The position numbers and the translations under genes were made by a program. The notes below the pieces were generated by a model. That model did not search any database and was not told the origin of the DNA. It saw only the letters and a program-made list of their open reading frames with translations. Shown here piece after piece: positions 15,101-18,488 of a stretch of DNA of 18,488 bases (position 1 is its first letter; every line of letters starts with the position of its first letter). The stretch is from Lachnospiraceae bacterium (GTDB lineage: Bacteria; Bacillota; Clostridia; Lachnospirales; Lachnospiraceae): NCBI GenBank assembly GCA_009774625.1, contig VSOB01000057.1, forward strand, positions 1 to 18,488. The letters run 5' to 3'.

Positions 15101-15564
15101 TGACTGTCCCCTCCTCTCTCAGACACCGGAAAATGCGCTGTTTTTTCACGAAACAGAGAAACATATTTTCTGGTCAGCGCAAGCAGCGCCTGGCTTTCCT
15201 CCGGAGCCATTTCCGCAAAGACACTGTTTTCCAGAGTCAGCACCGGTGCTATCTTTTCTTCTGCCAGCCGCCGTCCCGCAGGCGTCAGATCAAGATGCAT
15301 GTCTCTTCTTTTCCCTTTTCGCAGAGAAAGATAGCCCTTTGCCTCCAGACTCTTAACGGCGGAATGGACCGTCTGTTTACTGATAAAATAATACTTCGCA
15401 ATATCGTTCTGCAGGCACCCGTCCCCAAACTCCACCAATGCATAGAGAACCAGAAAAACGCTGTCCGACAACTCCAGTTTCAGTGCAATCTCATGGTACA
15501 TTCCATCCAGTTCCCGATACATACTGTTAAACGCTTCCAATTCACGTCCCTGCTTCAATTCCAT
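15097..15564 (-). CDS. MarR family transcriptional regulator
   Basis: This gene encodes 155 residues. The winged helix-turn-helix is clear: LVEFGDGCLQNDIAKYYFISKQTVHSAVKSLEAKGYLSLRKGKRRDMHLDLTPAGRRL (about 43-101), with helices at both ends that form the dimer face. It probably represses its own operon, marR-MATE, and is released by a ligand that the pump exports. The ATG is preceded by AAAGGTG at about 8 bases. Two copies of AGTACGAAATCG upstream, one as a full palindrome inside the promoter, are the natural binding sites. Its partner gene overlaps by 4 bases. Confidence 0.93.
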   Translation of the reverse strand: MELKQGRELEAFNSMYRELDGMYHEIALKLELSDSVFLVLYALVEFGDGCLQNDIAKYYFISKQTVHSAVKSLEAKGYLSLRKGKRRDMHLDLTPAGRRLAEEKIAPVLTLENSVFAEMAPEESQALLALTRKYVSLFREKTAHFPVSERGGDSQ

Positions 15565-15585
15565 ATCAACACACCTTTCATAATC

Positions 15586-15637
15586 CGATTTCGTACTTAT
15601 GTGAATGCATTGTAGTACGATTTCGTACTTTAGTCAA
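15586..15637 (-). promoter_or_regulatory. promoter and predicted MarR operators of the marR-MATE operon
   Basis: On the minus strand -35 TTGACT (15632-15637), a 17-base spacer and -10 TACAAT (15609-15614). The 16-base palindrome AGTACGAAATCGTACT (15615-15630) fills the spacer. The same 13 bases, AAGTACGAAATCG in this orientation, recur at 15586-15598, just past the expected start (about 15602). The two copies are 32 bases apart, about three helical turns, so dimers would sit on the same face. Confidence 0.85.
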
Positions 15638-15655
15638 GGAAAAAATTATGGAATT

Positions 15656-15702
15656 GAAAAAGTGCAAAATGGAACCTTTACGGAAGTTCCATTTCGCACT
15701 TT
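15656..15702 (-). terminator. rho-independent terminator after the methyltransferase remnant
   Basis: Arms 15661-15675 (AGTGCAAAATGGAAC) and 15686-15700 pair with one mismatch, extended by A-T pairs outside, around a 10-base loop. On the minus strand the stem is followed by TTTTT then CAATT. It insulates the marR promoter from upstream transcription. Confidence 0.8.
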
Positions 15703-15720
15703 GTACAGACATTGGACTAT

Positions 15721-16970
15721 TCAGGATTTTTTTATCCATATGGTAATGCTTTTTCGTAAAGCAACCCGTCCAAATCTGGCCATCTGTTGACTGCTGTTAC
15801 CTTTTTGTTGTCTTAATGTATATATGGTTTTCACTGTAAAGCCAAACTGTTCTGCAAACGAACAACTCAAAAAGTCAACGGGAATAACTTCTCCGCCAAA
15901 TCTGACATTGTCATTTACAAATGCAACCATAGCTCCCTGCTTACACACCCGATAAAGCTCCGCATAAACAAAAGCCAATTCGGTAAAATATCCTTCAACC
16001 ATACGGATTACGCCATTATTATTCAAATCGCCGTGCTCTTTTCTGGCATAAAGAGCAGTCACAATTTCTTCTAAAGCCTTATTTCCCCTGACTTTTTTTA
16101 ATATTTGCTCAAATCGTTCTGTCTGGCAGATACTTTCATAAAAATTTCTCAATACTTCCTTTTTTGATTTGTTTCCATAACAGCCGTCTTAGAGTCACAT
16201 ATAGTGTCCCTGGCATACTTTAAAGGCAATCGTTTCTGTCCTTTTTCTACACGTATTTTATTTGTCTTGATCACCTTATTCGGCCGGCAGTCCCAGCCGA
16301 GATATTGTCCATCTTTTGAAGTATAACTACATCATTCCAACGAATTGACAATGCATAAAGTCAACAGATTTTTAACCTCAGCCGAATATACAGCTCCATC
16401 TCTCCGCTCTGAAATATATTGGAGAAACCTTCCACTCTCCTCCGGATAAGCGTCCTGTGTAATCGTAATGCAGGGTGTAAAACCAGTATATTCTGGAGGA
16501 ACTGTCAAACCATCAATCTCCGGCAGCAGCGCTTTTATCTCTTTCATATCATATTGGAATACGTCTGCTTTGGCTTTCAAAGATATAGCAGAAACCGGCA
16601 ATATATCAAATACAATACTGTTTATTCCTCTCGTCCGGCACACCAAAGCAGTAGTCCCTGAACCCATAAAGGGATCCATAATCCACTCGCCTGGTTTTAC
16701 TTCCATTTCATCAAGCAGACTATTGACAAGTTCAGCCGAAAAGCCTTCCTTATATTTTAACCAGCCATCTAATACATCCTTTTTACTTAACTGATAACTG
16801 ACACTTTGACAGTTAAATCTGTCTGTAATTTCAAAAAGAAACGCATATTTCTGTTCCAGTTTTTTGCGTTCTTTATCCATACAAAATCCATCTGCTGAAA
16901 AAGAGTCAACAAGAAAATTCTCAACCGGTGTTTTTACAAACGAGAGTTGTTCATAAGTCAATTGTCTCAT
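15721..16970 (-). pseudogene. decayed amino-type (N4/N6) DNA methyltransferase of a type II system
   Basis: Two pieces of one gene. Piece 1 (16970-16335) holds the AdoMet-binding motif DPFMGSGTTALVC (99-111). Its frame meets TGA at 16332-16334, then continues as CSYTSKDGQYLGWD, a stretch these methylases have after that point, so the TGA is an internal nonsense change. That frame stays open to 16149. Piece 2 (16152-15721, no ATG) continues in another frame after a T6 run (16160-16165), consistent with loss of one base. It carries MVEGYFTELAFVYAELYRVCK, FVNDNVRFGGEVIPVDF and KGNSSQQMARFGR, the usual C-terminal features. No [DNS]PP[YF] motif IV is seen between, so the catalytic segment seems deleted. 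ATG 16970 is chosen over TTG 16997 because GAGG precedes it. The gene starts 8 bases after the endonuclease remnant. Confidence 0.85.
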
Positions 16971-16978
16971 ATCTGTCC

Positions 16979-17498
16979 TCAACTCCAAAGCAGCCAATTA
17001 CAATATTCAATTAACTGATCATTATTTGTAAGATTAGCCGCCTTGGTCATGATACCCTTCTCAAGCTGATCATATATTTTTCTGGCCATAACTGCAACAA
17101 TTGCCGCTCCAATAAGAGAGGTTTTAATCCTATGGCCTGTATCAGAAAAACTTGTTCTGATGCGATTCAACGCTGTATTAGCAGTTTTCCAATGTCCATC
17201 TGCGCCTGCCGGATCAATTCCTCCTTTCAACTCCCCAAGCATCAGTGTTTTATCTGCCGGAAAAGCCTTCTTTCCTTTACGATAACTCTGCGGATTGCCT
17301 TCAAAAAGGCAGATATCAACATTTTTTCTTACAATTGGAATATTCAGGTTAAAGCCCAGCATTTTCACCATTCCCACAATTCCAATGAATCGCTTTTATT
17401 GCTTTTTCTATTCACAGATCATTTTCATCCCCATGCCGCCAGATAGAAACACCATTTTCATTTGACATCCAATCATATGTAATTACCTGAACATTTGG
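16979..17498 (-). pseudogene. truncated AvaI/BsoBI-type restriction endonuclease
   Basis: The open part (17377-16979, GTG start, 132 codons) is the catalytic C-terminal third. VRKNVDICLF and LGELKGGIDPAGADGHWKTANTAL contain Asp21, Glu49 and Lys51; the 28-residue Asp-Glu spacing equals that of BsoBI (Asp212, Glu240, Lys242) as I remember it. The end GAAIVAVMARKIYDQLEKG and AANLTNNDQLIEYCNWL also fit. Upstream, in another frame, 17498-17361 reads VQVITYDWMSNENG, then DENDL, TGA (17412-17414), IEKAIKAIHWNCGNGEN, matching the stretch before the catalytic part. A frame change near 17360 (perhaps 5 lost bases) joins the two. About the first half of the protein is missing. The family cuts CYCGRG; this copy should be dead. 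Confidence 0.83.
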
Positions 17499-17585
17499 TT
17501 AAGGGTATCAGCGGAAGCCCACACAGCGGAAACCGTCACTTTCTTAGAGCAAGATTCTACCACAGTACCAAATTTCGCTAATCAC
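17499..17585. other. junction between endonuclease remnant and mobile-element remnant
   Basis: Similarity to the endonuclease ends near 17498. The next bases hold no gene, only a doubled AGCGGAA (about 17510 and 17526). This is where the endonuclease N-terminal part was lost and unrelated DNA begins. Confidence 0.4.
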
Positions 17586-18488
17586 TCATTTTGTCCTATG
17601 GGAATCTTGTTGGGGTTGCCACCCCAAGCCCGCCTTTTGCGGCTTGCGCCGCGGGTAGCTGTCAAGGAAAGCCTGAATCATCCCGGTCTTGGTGTCCTCC
17701 GGCATAAAGTCCCGCTGGTGTTCCTTTAGGTAGCGCACCATTTCCGGGCTGAATGTCAGCTTCCATCTGCCGTTTTTGTAAATCTCCATCGCTTCCGCCC
17801 ACACTTGGCTGATATAGGCTCTGGAAGCGGGTTCGTCCTCTAAAATGTGAGTTTTTGCCTGCTCCGGGCATACCTGTATGGGGATGAAGCGGCGGTTGCC
17901 GGAACGGTCAAGGGACAGGAAGTCAAGGGCGTTGGATGTGCCGCCGAATACGCATTGTCTTGGGCGGTCTGCCGGGTGGGTTTCATAGGGTATCTTGTAA
18001 ACCTCCTTCTGGCGGCTCAAAAAGGACTTGATATCTTCAATGCTCTTTGCGTTGGCGGTGACAATCATCTCCGACATTTCGATGATCCAGTGGCCTTGCA
18101 GCTTGCGGTACACGTTGTCATCGTCCAGCTTCCGTAAATCATCGGAGAACCTCTCGTCTTTGACCGCCAGCAGACGGAAGAAGGTGGACTTCCCAGCTCC
18201 CTGACCGCCTACCAGACAGAGTATGACCTCAAATTTGCAGCCAGGGGAAAATGCCCGGTGGATGGCTCCCAATTAGAACAGGCGCAGGGATTGGTAAGTG
18301 TAATCGTCCTCACCTGTTCCCAGAAAGTGCCGCAGGCAGGAGCGTATCCGTTCAGTTCCGTCCCATGTCAGGCTGTTTAAATACTCCCGGACGGGGTGGT
18401 AGCTGTTCTGGTGGGCGGCAAGGTCGGCGGCGTCCTGTATCTTCTTTTCGCTTGTCAGGCCGTAGGTTTCTTCCAGATACAGCCGGAT
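17586..18488 (-). pseudogene. VapE/VirE-type helicase gene, damaged and cut by the window end
   Basis: This is part of a virulence-associated E (D5-like primase-helicase) protein, found in integrative elements and satellites. One frame runs from the window edge (RLYLEETYGLTSEKK, then VREYLNSLTWDGTERI) to LRLF, stops at TAA (18273-18275), and resumes as LGAIHRAFSPGCKFEV with Walker A GGQGAGKST, then IIEMSEM, KSFLSRQKEVYKIPYE, FGGTSN, FLSLDRSGNRRFIPI and YLKEHQRDFMPED. The upstream frame matches the protein so well that TAA is best read as a nonsense change. The C-terminal end is replaced after MIQAFLDSY by PRRKPQKAGLGWQPQQ, a sequence with hairpins (GGGGTGGCAACCCC, 17613-17626) that does not look like the family. 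It borders the restriction remnant and is more GC-rich than it. Confidence 0.82.

Noticed and set aside
15586..15630. CRISPR-like direct repeat
   Set aside because: Only two 13-base copies at a promoter; a regulator site explains them better, and no cas gene is present.

Overview
The window looks like chromosome of a low-to-mid-GC Firmicute, most likely a Lachnospiraceae-type Clostridium. The grounds are strong AGGAGG-type ribosome sites, sigma-A promoters, tRNA genes without an encoded CCA, and a small Cys-rich protein and a membrane-anchored protein I associate with that family. This is inference from gene content; no rRNA or marker gene fixes the species. Almost every gene lies on the minus strand, so the text below follows transcription from high to low coordinates.

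1-7225, housekeeping core: a sigma-A promoter (6671-6699) starts the operon ycxB-like, tsaE, tsaB, rimI, with overlapping or nearly touching genes. A second likely promoter (about 4397) serves a small Cys-pair protein. Then come an RNase Z-like hydrolase, a membrane-anchored protein of unknown function, tsaD and ispD. Three t6A37 tRNA-modification genes (tsaE, tsaB, tsaD) therefore sit with ribosomal acetylase rimI, a tRNA 3'-processing enzyme and an isoprenoid gene. Two serine tRNA genes (UGA, GGA) follow, with their own near-consensus promoter. A lone GNAT acetyltransferase lies upstream of the core.

7328-9664, accessory patch: a stand-alone TfoX C-terminal domain gene and an unrecognised small gene on the minus strand. 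Then come the only two plus-strand genes, an Imm19-like immunity candidate and a SMI1/KNR4 (SUKH) protein, with no toxin visible. The gap between these two carries interleaved inverted repeats.

9748-15637, export block: a MacAB/YknXYZ-type exporter operon (ATPase, membrane fusion protein, permease) with two dyads in the ATPase-to-fusion-protein gap. Next is a marR-MATE efflux operon whose promoter has a palindrome filling its 17-bp spacer and a second copy of the half site downstream.

15656-18488, decaying foreign DNA: a ruined type II restriction-modification pair. The methyltransferase has an in-frame stop, a frameshift and no visible catalytic motif IV. The AvaI/BsoBI-type endonuclease has lost its N-terminal part. 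Beside it lies a damaged VapE/VirE-type helicase gene that runs off the window and looks like a mobile-element remnant. The clearest unusual signals are this graveyard, the orphan immunity pair with its interleaved repeats, and the two dyad-rich regulatory regions. I did not find a convincing entirely new intact system.
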